Positions 25,981-34,191 of a stretch of DNA of 64,000 bases are shown in pieces. The first letter of the stretch is position 1; each line of letters opens with the position of its first letter. This DNA comes from Chitinophaga niastensis. GTDB lineage: Bacteria; Bacteroidota; Bacteroidia; Chitinophagales; Chitinophagaceae. Below the pieces are notes generated by a model, which worked only from the letters and a program-made list of their open reading frames with translations, made no database searches and was not told the origin of the DNA. The DNA is taken from assembly GCF_003014755.1 (NCBI RefSeq), contig NZ_PYAW01000001.1, forward strand, positions 1,302,001-1,366,000, read 5' to 3'. The position numbers were made by a program, and so were the translations under genes.

Positions 25981-26191
25981 GAAGGCATTCGGCCTTTGTC
26001 TTTTCTTTACCATGATTAGACTGATTTAGATGATTATTCTGATTTTATTTTCTTTCAAAAAATACCTATATCTTTTTATAATATGCTTTTAGAAAATCAG
26101 TAGGATTAAAGATTAGAATGAAATAAAATCAGAAAAATCATCTAAATCAGTCTAATCGGGAGAAAGACAAAATTAAAGGCCGAAGGCCTTC
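25981..26191. repeat. Nonamer inverted repeat, family B (B2), overlapping mobA
   Basis: The left arm has GAAGGCATTCGGCCTTTGTC, TTTTCTTTACC and then GATTAGAC, TGATTTAGA and TGATTATTC. The right arm is the reverse complement, ending in AAGGCCGAAGGCCTTC. It sits in the moaE/mobA convergent gap, and its right end forms the last codons and stop of mobA. Confidence 0.9.
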
Positions 26192-26772
26192 ATCGCTTCC
26201 GCTTTTTCCTCCGGTGTATTGGCATTGAATTGCTCTGCTGCGTAAGGGTTTTGCAGCAATGCAATGTCGCTGTTTAGCATAGTTTTACGCGGACAATTTT
26301 TTCCTGCTATTACATTTTGTAACAGTGCTTCCAAACCAGCGGGCTCCCAGATAGCTATTAATGGCTCCGGTAGCTCATTTACCGGACTGATAAATGAAGT
26401 GGCCGCTTTATGTATATCTCTGGCATTAATGAGTAATTCCAGGCTTTGTTTGCCTACCAATGGCAGATCGCAGGCGAGCACAAGCCACGCTGTTTGCGGC
26501 TGCAGGGCATGTGCGCTGAGCAACCCCGCAGAGGGGCCACCATAGGGAACGCTGTCTGGAATAAGATGCGGATAATGTGCAAAAATATCCTGTTGTTCCT
26601 GTCTGCAGGAAATATAAACTTCTCCTAAAAAAGACTGCAATAAAGTAGTCAGGTATTGCCACTGCGGCATATCGTGATAAGCGATGGTACTTTTATCTTC
26701 CTGCATACGTGTGCTGAAGCCGCCACACAATACCAGTCCTTTTAAGGGTGCAATATTATCTTGCATAGTCAT
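26173..26772 (-). CDS. mobA: Molybdenum cofactor guanylyltransferase MobA
   Basis: About 199 residues, nucleotidyltransferase fold. It has the GTP-binding start LVLCGGFSTRMQEDKS (family GGxSxRMGxDK, with Q for G), then the YGGPSAGLLSA segment, the metal-binding ACDLPLV and NCPRKTMLNS. It attaches GMP to molybdopterin to form the bis-MGD cofactor of DMSO-reductase-type enzymes. The ATG at 26772 lies within the last codons of moaC, so the genes overlap by 17 bases. The final residues KAFGL (26176-26190) are encoded by the right end of inverted repeat B2. Confidence 0.9.
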   Translation of the reverse strand: MTMQDNIAPLKGLVLCGGFSTRMQEDKSTIAYHDMPQWQYLTTLLQSFLGEVYISCRQEQQDIFAHYPHLIPDSVPYGGPSAGLLSAHALQPQTAWLVLACDLPLVGKQSLELLINARDIHKAATSFISPVNELPEPLIAIWEPAGLEALLQNVIAGKNCPRKTMLNSDIALLQNPYAAEQFNANTPEEKAEAMKAFGL

Positions 26773-27241
26773 GTTTACCACCTGTTTTACTGATCAGTTT
26801 TGTTTCCCGGATAATCATGTCCTGTGTGAGTGCCTTGCACATATCGTAGATAGTGAGGGCAGCTACACTGGCGCCGGTGAGGGCTTCCATTTCCACGCCT
26901 GTTTTACCGGTAGTTTTAACAGTGCAGCGTATAACTGCTTCATCTGCTTCCAGTTGTATCTGTAGGTCGCAGCCATCCAGCAGTAAGGTATGACACAACG
27001 GAATGAGTTCCGGTGTTTTTTTTGCTGCCATGATACCCGCAATGATGGCTGTTTGAAATACGCCACCCTTGCGGGTTTGAATGTCGTGCCCCTGAAACTG
27101 GTCACGTACATTTTGCGGTAAAAAAATACGACTCTCGGCAACGGCTATACGATAAGTATTGTCTTTACCACTCACATCTACCATCGCCGGTTGACCGGCT
27201 GCATTCAAATGTGAAAAATCGCTACTTGACTGATTGGACAT
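26756..27241 (-). CDS. moaC: Cyclic pyranopterin monophosphate synthase MoaC
   Basis: 161 residues, full length. MoaC motifs are SHLNAAGQPAMVDVSGK, AIIAGIMAAKKTPELIPLCH, VEMEALTGASVAALTIYDMC and KLISKTGGK. It turns the MoaA product into cyclic pyranopterin monophosphate. It is transcribed with mobA by overlap, and divergent from moeA with 46 bases between the start codons, so the two operons probably share a control region. Confidence 0.95.
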   Translation of the reverse strand: MSNQSSSDFSHLNAAGQPAMVDVSGKDNTYRIAVAESRIFLPQNVRDQFQGHDIQTRKGGVFQTAIIAGIMAAKKTPELIPLCHTLLLDGCDLQIQLEADEAVIRCTVKTTGKTGVEMEALTGASVAALTIYDMCKALTQDMIIRETKLISKTGGKHDYAR

Positions 27242-27287
27242 AAAAGCATAAATTTAATCATCTTCACTTTTACAAAAGTAATTTAAA

Positions 27288-28496
27288 ATGATGTTGACTG
27301 TTGCTGCTGCATTTACCGCTGTTATGCAAACTGTGCGGGATATGGGTACCGAAGAAGTGCCATTTGAAGCTGCTATCGGCCGTATTTTGCGGGAACCGGT
27401 GACGGCAGACAGGCCTTTTCCTCCTTTTGACCGTGTAACAATGGATGGTATTGCGTTGAACTACGACAGCTTTGCCCGCGGTCAGCATATTTTTGGAGTA
27501 GAAGATATACAGGCTGCCGGTGCACCGCAGCTACAGTTATCTAATACAGCCAATTGTATAGAAGTGATGACCGGCGCTGTGTTGCCGGAAATGACGGATA
27601 CCATCATTCCGTATGAACAGCTGGCCGCTTCGGAGCATGAAGGTTTCCGCCGGTTTATGATTAATGCCAAAGTAACCAAAGGGCAGCATATTCACAGGAA
27701 AGGTTCGGATGTAGCGGAAGGCGCCCTGCTGATAGCGCCCGGTACGCTGATAGGTCCTGCGGAAGCGGGTGTACTGGCTACCGTAGGTAAAACAACTGTG
27801 TTGGTGAGTAAGTTACCCCGCGTGGCGGTGATTGCCACAGGTAATGAACTGGTGCCCGTGCATACTACGCCGGAAGCGCACCAGGTGCGGATGTCCAATG
27901 TATATAGTTTGGTAGCATCGTTGCAACAGCTGGGTATTACTGCCAGTTATGTGCATCTGAATGATGATAAAGAAGAGATGAATACCCGGTTGCAGCTACT
28001 CTTACATGAAACAGATGTATGGATCAGTTCGGGTGCAGTGTCTGCCGGAAAATTTGATTACCTGCCTGCTGTATTGCAGCAGCTGGGTATGCAAACTGTA
28101 TTTCACAAAGTGCAGCAAAGGCCCGGAAAGCCTTTCCTGTTCGGCCGTTTCAGCGAGGGGCCAGTAGTGTTTGCATTACCTGGCAACCCGGTATCAGGCT
28201 TTATGTGTTTTTACAGATATGTGCAGCCCTGGCTACAAGCCGCCATGGGCGCGAGAGAACAGGAACCTTCCTATGCAGTGCTCGCAGAGAAAGTGATTTT
28301 TGAAGCAGCACTGGAATATTATTTGCCGGTGAAATTACAATCGAAACCCAATGGTACAATGACCGCTATCCCGCAGCCATACCAGGGTTCAGGTGATCTG
28401 GCCAGTTTGTTAAAGGCCGACGCATTTTTAGTGTTGCCTGTTGATGCAACCATTTTTGAAAAAGGAAGTTGTTATCCCGTTTGGAAATTCCGTTAA
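27288..28496 (+). CDS. moeA: Molybdopterin molybdenumtransferase MoeA
   Basis: 402 residues with the MoeA layout. The N-terminal part has RPFPPFDRVTMDGIALNYDS; the central MPT-binding domain contains VIATGNELVPV, WISSGAVSAGKFDYLPAVLQ and FALPGNPVSGFMCFYRYVQP; a small C-terminal beta domain follows. The common MoeA motif SGGVSVG(D/E)YD appears here as SSGAVSAGKFD, so the usual acidic residue is replaced by lysine. It inserts molybdate into adenylated molybdopterin. Two adjacent ATGs exist; the first is used. It closes the cofactor island. Confidence 0.94.
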   Translation: MMLTVAAAFTAVMQTVRDMGTEEVPFEAAIGRILREPVTADRPFPPFDRVTMDGIALNYDSFARGQHIFGVEDIQAAGAPQLQLSNTANCIEVMTGAVLPEMTDTIIPYEQLAASEHEGFRRFMINAKVTKGQHIHRKGSDVAEGALLIAPGTLIGPAEAGVLATVGKTTVLVSKLPRVAVIATGNELVPVHTTPEAHQVRMSNVYSLVASLQQLGITASYVHLNDDKEEMNTRLQLLLHETDVWISSGAVSAGKFDYLPAVLQQLGMQTVFHKVQQRPGKPFLFGRFSEGPVVFALPGNPVSGFMCFYRYVQPWLQAAMGAREQEPSYAVLAEKVIFEAALEYYLPVKLQSKPNGTMTAIPQPYQGSGDLASLLKADAFLVLPVDATIFEKGSCYPVWKFR

Positions 28497-28538
28497 ACCT
28501 GGCAGGCAATTAGGAGTCTTACATTAAATTATTTGCAT

Positions 28539-29987
28539 ATGGCTGTCGTTGCCCAGAAAATCCAAATGCAACATCTTGCCTGGCGTGCCGGCTTTGGAGA
28601 AACCTTCCCTACTATCTCTGATTGGGAAAACAAAAGGCGTAAAGATATTGTGAACAAAGTCCTGATAGGACCTAAAAGAGCGGAGATAGAATCCGTGAAC
28701 GTCATTAACGTGACTGATCTTCCCGACTACAAGAAGATGAAAGGTATGACCCCGGATGAAAAGAAAAATGTGCAGCAGATGAATAACCAGGGTATCAAAG
28801 ATCTCAACGTAGCCTGGTTGAATATGATGATAAAAAGCGAACACCCGCTACGCGAAAAAATGAGCCTTTTCTGGCATGGACATTTTGCCTGCCGCACACA
28901 GGATGTATTATATAATCAGCAGTTACTGACGGTGATACGTGAAAATGCATTGGGCAACTTTGGTGATTTACTCAGCGGAGTGTCCAAAAGCACAGCCATG
29001 TTGCAGTTTCTTAATAATCAACAAAACCGCAAACAACATCCCAACGAAAATTTTGCGCGGGAAGTAATGGAGTTATTCACATTGGGAAGAGGCAACTACT
29101 CCGAAGATGATGTGAAGGAAGCTGCGCGCGCCTTTACAGGCTGGGGTTTTGATGACGATGGTAATTTTATATTCCGGGATAAGCAACATGATGATGGAGT
29201 GAAATCACTGTTAGGAAAACAGGGTAGTTTTAATGGTGATGATGTATTAAAGATCCTGCTGGATCAAAAACAAACTGCAAAATTCATCACCACAAAAATC
29301 TATAAATATTTTGTAGATGATACTCCCGATGAAGGGCATATCACGATGCTGGCGGATAGGTTTTATGATTCCGGCTATGATATCAAGGCATTAATGAAGG
29401 AGATATTTATGTCCGATTGGTTTTACGACAGCAAGTATGTAGGTAACCATATCAAGTCGCCGGTAGAATTGTTGGTAGGTATCCGCAAAGCTATACCCAT
29501 GGCTTTTGAACAGGAAGAAGTGATGTTGGTATTTCAACGGGTACTGGGACAGGTACTTTTTTATCCGCCTAATGTAGCCGGCTGGCCCGGTGGACGTAAC
29601 TGGATAGATAGCTCCAGTCTTATGTTCCGCCTGCGTGTACCACAGGTGATCTTATACTCTCAGACACTGAATGTGATGCCGAAAGAAATAACGCCGGAAA
29701 TGGGAGAAGGTGCCAGCTATAAAATGACGCTGCAGATCAATGATTTTCTGAAGCGGCAATACGCAAAGAAAGTGAACGCGCGCATCGACTGGACTCCTTA
29801 TTTGCGGGGTTACGATCCTGTTCCGCGTGAAAACCTTGCTAATGAAATAGCTGGTGCATTGCTGCAAAACACCAATAACATAGATAAGAAGTTGTTGGAA
29901 AAATATGCAGATAGCACTACGAGGGACAGTTACATTCAAACGGTGACTATTGATGTAATGAGTACACCGGAATATCAGTTGTGTTAA
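28539..29987 (+). CDS. DUF1800 domain-containing protein
   Basis: 482 residues. DUF1800 features are HLAWRAGFGETFPTI at the start, LREKMSLFWHGHFACR, NENFAREVMELFTLGRGNYSEDDV, AARAFTGWGFDDDGNF and FYPPNVAGWPGGRNWID. The family is widespread in Bacteroidota and Planctomycetota, nearly always beside a DUF1501 gene, and has no established activity. ATG 28539 is used; a TTG lies six bases upstream. No signal peptide is visible, although the partner gene 40 bases downstream encodes a Tat-type signal. Confidence 0.9.
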   Translation: MAVVAQKIQMQHLAWRAGFGETFPTISDWENKRRKDIVNKVLIGPKRAEIESVNVINVTDLPDYKKMKGMTPDEKKNVQQMNNQGIKDLNVAWLNMMIKSEHPLREKMSLFWHGHFACRTQDVLYNQQLLTVIRENALGNFGDLLSGVSKSTAMLQFLNNQQNRKQHPNENFAREVMELFTLGRGNYSEDDVKEAARAFTGWGFDDDGNFIFRDKQHDDGVKSLLGKQGSFNGDDVLKILLDQKQTAKFITTKIYKYFVDDTPDEGHITMLADRFYDSGYDIKALMKEIFMSDWFYDSKYVGNHIKSPVELLVGIRKAIPMAFEQEEVMLVFQRVLGQVLFYPPNVAGWPGGRNWIDSSSLMFRLRVPQVILYSQTLNVMPKEITPEMGEGASYKMTLQINDFLKRQYAKKVNARIDWTPYLRGYDPVPRENLANEIAGALLQNTNNIDKKLLEKYADSTTRDSYIQTVTIDVMSTPEYQLC

Positions 29988-30027
29988 CAACTGTTGATCA
30001 TCTACCTAAAAACTAAAATTCTTTCTC

Positions 30028-31230
30028 ATGCTAATTCTTAACAGGCGCCGTTTTTTACAGGTGGGATCATTGGCTTCAGCGGCAGTAATGATGCCTAAAT
30101 TCCTGAAAGCACTGGAAAGAGGAGAACTGGTACCTCCCGGAAATAAAGTGCTGGTGGTAATTCAGCTATCCGGCGGTAATGATGGCCTCAATACAATTAT
30201 TCCTTATCGCAACGATATATATTACCGTGCACGCCCTGTTTTAGGTATAAAAAAAGCAGATGCACTGGCACTCACAGATAACCTGGGTATCCATCCGGCG
30301 CTGAAAGGCCTGAAAGCACTGTACGATGACGGGGCATTAGGTATCCTTAATAATGTAGGGTATCCTAATCCCGACCGTTCACATTTTCGTTCTATGGACA
30401 TCTGGCATTCAGCTAGTCAATCCAACCAATTCTGGTCTGATGGCTGGATTGGACGCTATCTCGATGCACAATGTAATGGTTGCGACAAACCTACACAGGC
30501 ACTGGAAATAGATGATACCCTGAGCCTCGCATTAAAGGGAGATCATGCCAATGGGCTCGCAGTTGCTGATCCCGCGCGGCTTTTCGGTACCAGCAATGAT
30601 AAATATTTTAAAGACCTTTTACAACAGCATCCACAGCACGATGAACATCATAATGTGGATTATCTGTATAAGACAATGGGAGAAACTATTTCTTCTGCAG
30701 CTTATATCCAGCAACAGTTTAAAACGTATCAGTCTAAGGAAGCCTACCCCAATACGGAATTGGGTAAGAACCTGAAAACCATTGCCAACCTGGTAATGTC
30801 GGACATCAATACCAAAGTATATTATGTATCACACGGTAGTTTTGATACCCATGTAAACCAGCAGGGGCAACAGGAGCGGCTGTTTCAGCAATTGAGTGAT
30901 GCCCTCACCATATTTACCGGCGATCTGAAAAAGAATAACCGTTTTCAGGATGTAGTAGTAATGACTTTCTCTGAATTTGGACGCAGGGTGAGCCAGAATG
31001 CGAGTGGTGGCACTGATCATGGCACTGCTAATAATATGTTCCTCATTGGTGGCGGATTAAAGCAGCAGGGTGTTCTCAATGAAGGGCCAGACCTGTTTAA
31101 TTTGAGAGATGGGGATCTGCAATATAAAGTAGACTTTAAAAGTGTGTATGCCACCTTGTTAAACAAGTGGCTGGGAGCAGATGATAAGGCGGTGCTGAAA
31201 GAGCAATATAAACATTTGGAATTCGTCTGA
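30028..31230 (+). CDS. DUF1501 domain-containing protein with Tat-type signal
   Basis: 400 residues. The N-terminus NRRRFLQVGSLASAAVMMP is a twin-arginine-like export signal. The body is DUF1501, related to the sulfatase/alkaline phosphatase superfamily: LVVIQLSGGNDGLNTIIPY, NNVGYPNPDRSHFRSMDIWH, YVSHGSFDTHVNQQGQQ and VMTFSEFGRRVSQN, with GTDHGTANNMF. His and Asp residues in these motifs could bind metals. The substrate is unknown. It forms a pair with the DUF1800 gene upstream. Its stop codon overlaps the first two bases of a perfect 47-base inverted repeat. Confidence 0.92.
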   Translation: MLILNRRRFLQVGSLASAAVMMPKFLKALERGELVPPGNKVLVVIQLSGGNDGLNTIIPYRNDIYYRARPVLGIKKADALALTDNLGIHPALKGLKALYDDGALGILNNVGYPNPDRSHFRSMDIWHSASQSNQFWSDGWIGRYLDAQCNGCDKPTQALEIDDTLSLALKGDHANGLAVADPARLFGTSNDKYFKDLLQQHPQHDEHHNVDYLYKTMGETISSAAYIQQQFKTYQSKEAYPNTELGKNLKTIANLVMSDINTKVYYVSHGSFDTHVNQQGQQERLFQQLSDALTIFTGDLKKNNRFQDVVVMTFSEFGRRVSQNASGGTDHGTANNMFLIGGGLKQQGVLNEGPDLFNLRDGDLQYKVDFKSVYATLLNKWLGADDKAVLKEQYKHLEFV

Positions 31231-31344
31231 ACTGTGATTTTTATGATTAATATGATTATCCTGATGAGCGAAGATATACGCAAACATCTTCCCTGAAATC
31301 TTCGCTCATCAGGATAATCATATTAATCATAAAAATCACAGTTC
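31229..31344. repeat. Perfect 47-base inverted repeat, family B (B7)
   Basis: The arms at 31229-31275 and 31298-31344 are identical in reverse complement over all 47 bases, around a 22-base loop. The arm is a 9-base rhythm: TGATTTTTA, TGATTAATA, TGATTATCC and TGATGAGCG, then AAGAT. It starts inside the DUF1501 stop codon and ends three bases from the convergent lipoprotein stop. Confidence 0.93.
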
Positions 31345-31347
31345 AGA

Positions 31348-31860
31348 TTATTGGCTTACCTGTGTGGTAATAGCTCTGAAAGCCCCGTCCTTCACCCCTC
31401 TTGGGCCACCGATACCATTTATATCCGTGAGTGTACCGGAGAAAGTGCCTTCAACCGACGTATTGTCTATTTTGGTAATTGTGATATAAAAATCAGCGCT
31501 TCCTGTTGATGTAAGTGTAGATGGAAAGAGGCCGTTTAAGGCAATCAGCATATTATTACCCGTTATTCTGGCAGGATATACACCTGGTGTGAAAGGCATG
31601 GCAGGTGCTGTCAGTGTAAAGGTGATTACATCACCAGTATAGCTTTGAGCTGTGATTTCCATTCTTGGATAATCATTCAATGGATTTTCATCTGTATAAT
31701 TGGGCAGATAAATAATGCCTTTAGGATTCTCTGAAAGATAGATTTTGTTATCCAGTTTCAATGATACAAATCTTCGTTGGCGACTATCGTCTTTATCTTT
31801 TCCGCAGGACACGCTCAGCAGCACAACAGCGCTGAGCAATGCGGTTACAAATATGCGCAT
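31348..31860 (-). CDS. Putative lipoprotein, function unknown
   Basis: 170 residues with a signal peptide and lipobox LSVSC (Cys19), then the charged linker GKDKDDSRQRR. The mature part is beta-rich with many threonines and ends in a GTFSGTLTDINGIGG segment of the kind seen in small Bacteroidota lipoproteins built as one beta-sandwich. I recognise no named family. It lies between the OPT transporter (upstream, same strand, with a terminator between) and the convergent DUF1501 gene, so it is probably monocistronic. Confidence 0.75.
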   Translation of the reverse strand: MRIFVTALLSAVVLLSVSCGKDKDDSRQRRFVSLKLDNKIYLSENPKGIIYLPNYTDENPLNDYPRMEITAQSYTGDVITFTLTAPAMPFTPGVYPARITGNNMLIALNGLFPSTLTSTGSADFYITITKIDNTSVEGTFSGTLTDINGIGGPRGVKDGAFRAITTQVSQ

Positions 31861-31919
31861 AGGTATGTATTATAAATAGCTGTAATAAATTCCGCGGCTA
31901 AATTAAGCATTTTCAAATA

Positions 31920-31966
31920 CAAAAACGGATGCCGGTATAGGATTGTTACATCCTGCTACCGGCATC
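31920..31966 (-). terminator. Intrinsic terminator of the OPT transporter gene
   Basis: GATGCCGGTA (31928-31937) pairs perfectly with TACCGGCATC (31957-31966), with an inner AGGAT/ATCCT pairing. On the minus strand the stem is followed by a T-run (31925-31921). It lies 26 bases beyond the OPT stop codon. Confidence 0.8.
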
Positions 31967-31991
31967 ATTATTAGCTTGAAAAGTTGACCGT

Positions 31992-34034
31992 TTAATCTTT
32001 ACGCGCCGTGTGGTACAGGTACCAGCCCATAAAGGCAAAGAAGCCGCAACCTAATATCAGATAGCCACCCTCGCCCATGATGCCGGTGAGGAGAGATTGA
32101 TTGTTTAGTTTGGTAAGAATAGCTGCCGACCAGTCGAATCCGGCCAGGATAGCAATGATAACACCGGCTACTGCACCACCCGCCACCAGGCCGGTAGCAA
32201 AGAGATTGCCTTTGCCCAGTTCATCTTCTTCAGCTGCCTGTTTTTCCTTTTTCTTTTTATAGTCTACAACACCACGGATAGCACCACCCACAAAAATGGG
32301 CAACGTAGTGGATAAAGGAAGATAGGCTCCCACTGCAAAAGAGAGAGAGTTTACACCGCATAATTCCATTGTAACAGCCAGGAATACACCTACCAGTACA
32401 AATTGCCAGTCGAGGTTGTTTGACAGAATTCCTTTATCCAGTGTAGCCATAAGAGTGCCTTGCGGAGCCGGGAAATATACACTGCCGATAGCATGTTCTG
32501 TTACACCGTGGCGTATCATGTCTGCCGTAGGCTTATCTAAAAACTTTACCGTTAAACCTATTATTATAGAGGATACAATAGCGCCAATAAACAACGCCAA
32601 TTGCTGATACATAGGTGTAGCGCCAACAATATAGCCGGATTTCAGATCCTGCGAAGTGCCGCCGGCATTGGCTGCTGCAATACAGATCATGCTACCTACT
32701 ATTAGTGCCATAGGTTCATATACCTTACCAGTCCAGCCTACTGCTATAAATACCAGACAGGTACCCATCAGTGTAGCGATGGTCATACCAGAAATGGGAT
32801 TGTTGGAAGAGCCTATCAGTCCTACGATGCGACTGGAAACCGTTACGAAGAATGCGCCGAATACGACTACCAGTAAGCCTATCAGTAATTTTTTGCCGAT
32901 GGAATCGCCGGGTAATTGTGGCAGAAAAGCCATCAACAGGATGAGCGCAAGACTTCCGAACAGTACTACTTTCAAACTGAGGTCTCTTTCTGTTCTTGGT
33001 ACGCTTCCATTGCTGCCAGCGGTTTCTGAGCCATCTTTGATAGCGCCCAAACTACCTTTGAAAGAAGAGATGATAGTAGGAATTGTTTTCAAGAGGGTAA
33101 TAAATCCACCTGCAGCTACAGCACCCGCGCCAATTTGCCGTACATAGGCATAATATACTGCGGAAGAATAATCAGTGAAAGTATGTGTTAACGGATTCCA
33201 GTTGCCTTGTCCGCCAGGTGTTTGAAGATTGGCCAGGTATCCTATTTTCACCAGTTGTGTGGCAATGGTATCTGCTGGTAACAAAGAGGCCAGCAACGGA
33301 ATGAGCGCCAGCCAGGATAATACTCCGCCTGCCACCAGTACGCCCGCAATACGGGGGCCTATGATGTAACCTACGCCCATATATTCCGGCGTTATGTCGG
33401 CACTGATCTTGGCAGAAGGGAAAAATTTACTGGCTTGTTTGGTCATGTATTCCGGTGTTTCCGCAATCACATGCAGGATCTTCTGCAGGATAGCATAGGA
33501 AAAGGCAAAGCCCAGTCCGTAGAAGGCAGTCTTAGCAAAATCGCCCCCTTTCTCACCAGCTATGAGTACATCGCCGCAGGCCGTACCTTCCGGGTATGGC
33601 AGGGTTTTGTGTTCCTTTACAATCAATGATTTTCTTAGGGGGATCATCATCAGTGTACCCAGGATACCACCAAAGATGGCCAGGATCAGGATCGTGAAGT
33701 AGTTGAAGAACTGTGTTCCGCCACCATCGCTGAGGAATAAAAAGCCTGGTAACGTAAATACCACACCGGCAGCAATTGATTCACCTGCAGAGCCGGTGGT
33801 TTGAATGATGTTGTTTTCCAGGATAGTTGTCTTGAAAAACTTTCTACCCAAAGTAATAGCAATAACGGCAATAGGGATAGACGCAGAAACGGTAAGACCT
33901 GCTTTCAGCGCCAGGTATACGGTAGCGGCGCCAAAGATAATACCGAAGATACAACCGAGTAAAATGGATTTGAGGGTAAACTCCTTCATTTGTACGCCGG
34001 GTGGAACAAATGGTTTGAAATTGTTGTCAGACAT
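31992..34034 (-). CDS. OPT family oligopeptide transporter
   Basis: 680 residues, about 15 membrane helices. OPT features are the start FVPPGVQMKEFTLKSILLG, GLTVSASIPIAVIAITLGRK, TTGSAGESIAAGVVFTLPG, PYPEGTACGDVLIAGEKG and MCIAAANAGGTSQDLKSGYIVG. Prokaryotic OPT proteins are thought to take up oligopeptides or metal chelates. It lies downstream of the POT-type transporter on the same strand, with an inverted repeat between them, so the cell has two distinct peptide importers side by side. Confidence 0.93.
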   Translation of the reverse strand: MSDNNFKPFVPPGVQMKEFTLKSILLGCIFGIIFGAATVYLALKAGLTVSASIPIAVIAITLGRKFFKTTILENNIIQTTGSAGESIAAGVVFTLPGFLFLSDGGGTQFFNYFTILILAIFGGILGTLMMIPLRKSLIVKEHKTLPYPEGTACGDVLIAGEKGGDFAKTAFYGLGFAFSYAILQKILHVIAETPEYMTKQASKFFPSAKISADITPEYMGVGYIIGPRIAGVLVAGGVLSWLALIPLLASLLPADTIATQLVKIGYLANLQTPGGQGNWNPLTHTFTDYSSAVYYAYVRQIGAGAVAAGGFITLLKTIPTIISSFKGSLGAIKDGSETAGSNGSVPRTERDLSLKVVLFGSLALILLMAFLPQLPGDSIGKKLLIGLLVVVFGAFFVTVSSRIVGLIGSSNNPISGMTIATLMGTCLVFIAVGWTGKVYEPMALIVGSMICIAAANAGGTSQDLKSGYIVGATPMYQQLALFIGAIVSSIIIGLTVKFLDKPTADMIRHGVTEHAIGSVYFPAPQGTLMATLDKGILSNNLDWQFVLVGVFLAVTMELCGVNSLSFAVGAYLPLSTTLPIFVGGAIRGVVDYKKKKEKQAAEEDELGKGNLFATGLVAGGAVAGVIIAILAGFDWSAAILTKLNNQSLLTGIMGEGGYLILGCGFFAFMGWYLYHTARKD

Positions 34035-34090
34035 AAGTTTGTATTACAGGATGCAGATTAAATTTGGTGTAGATTAAATATAAGTAGAAA

Positions 34091-34190
34091 TAATTATGAA
34101 TTACGAACGAAAGCGAGTGATGTAAGCGTATAATACCCGCTTCATTCACTCGCTTTCGTTCGTAATTGACAATTCGTAATTCGTAATTAT
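34091..34190. repeat. Heptamer inverted repeat, family C (C1)
   Basis: The inner stem ACGAACGAAAGCGAGTGA pairs with TCACTCGCTTTCGTTCGT. Outside it are AATTACG-type heptamers, four on the right arm and two on the left. It ends two bases from the POT transporter stop codon and 57 bases before the OPT start. Confidence 0.85.
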
Positions 34191-34191
34191 T

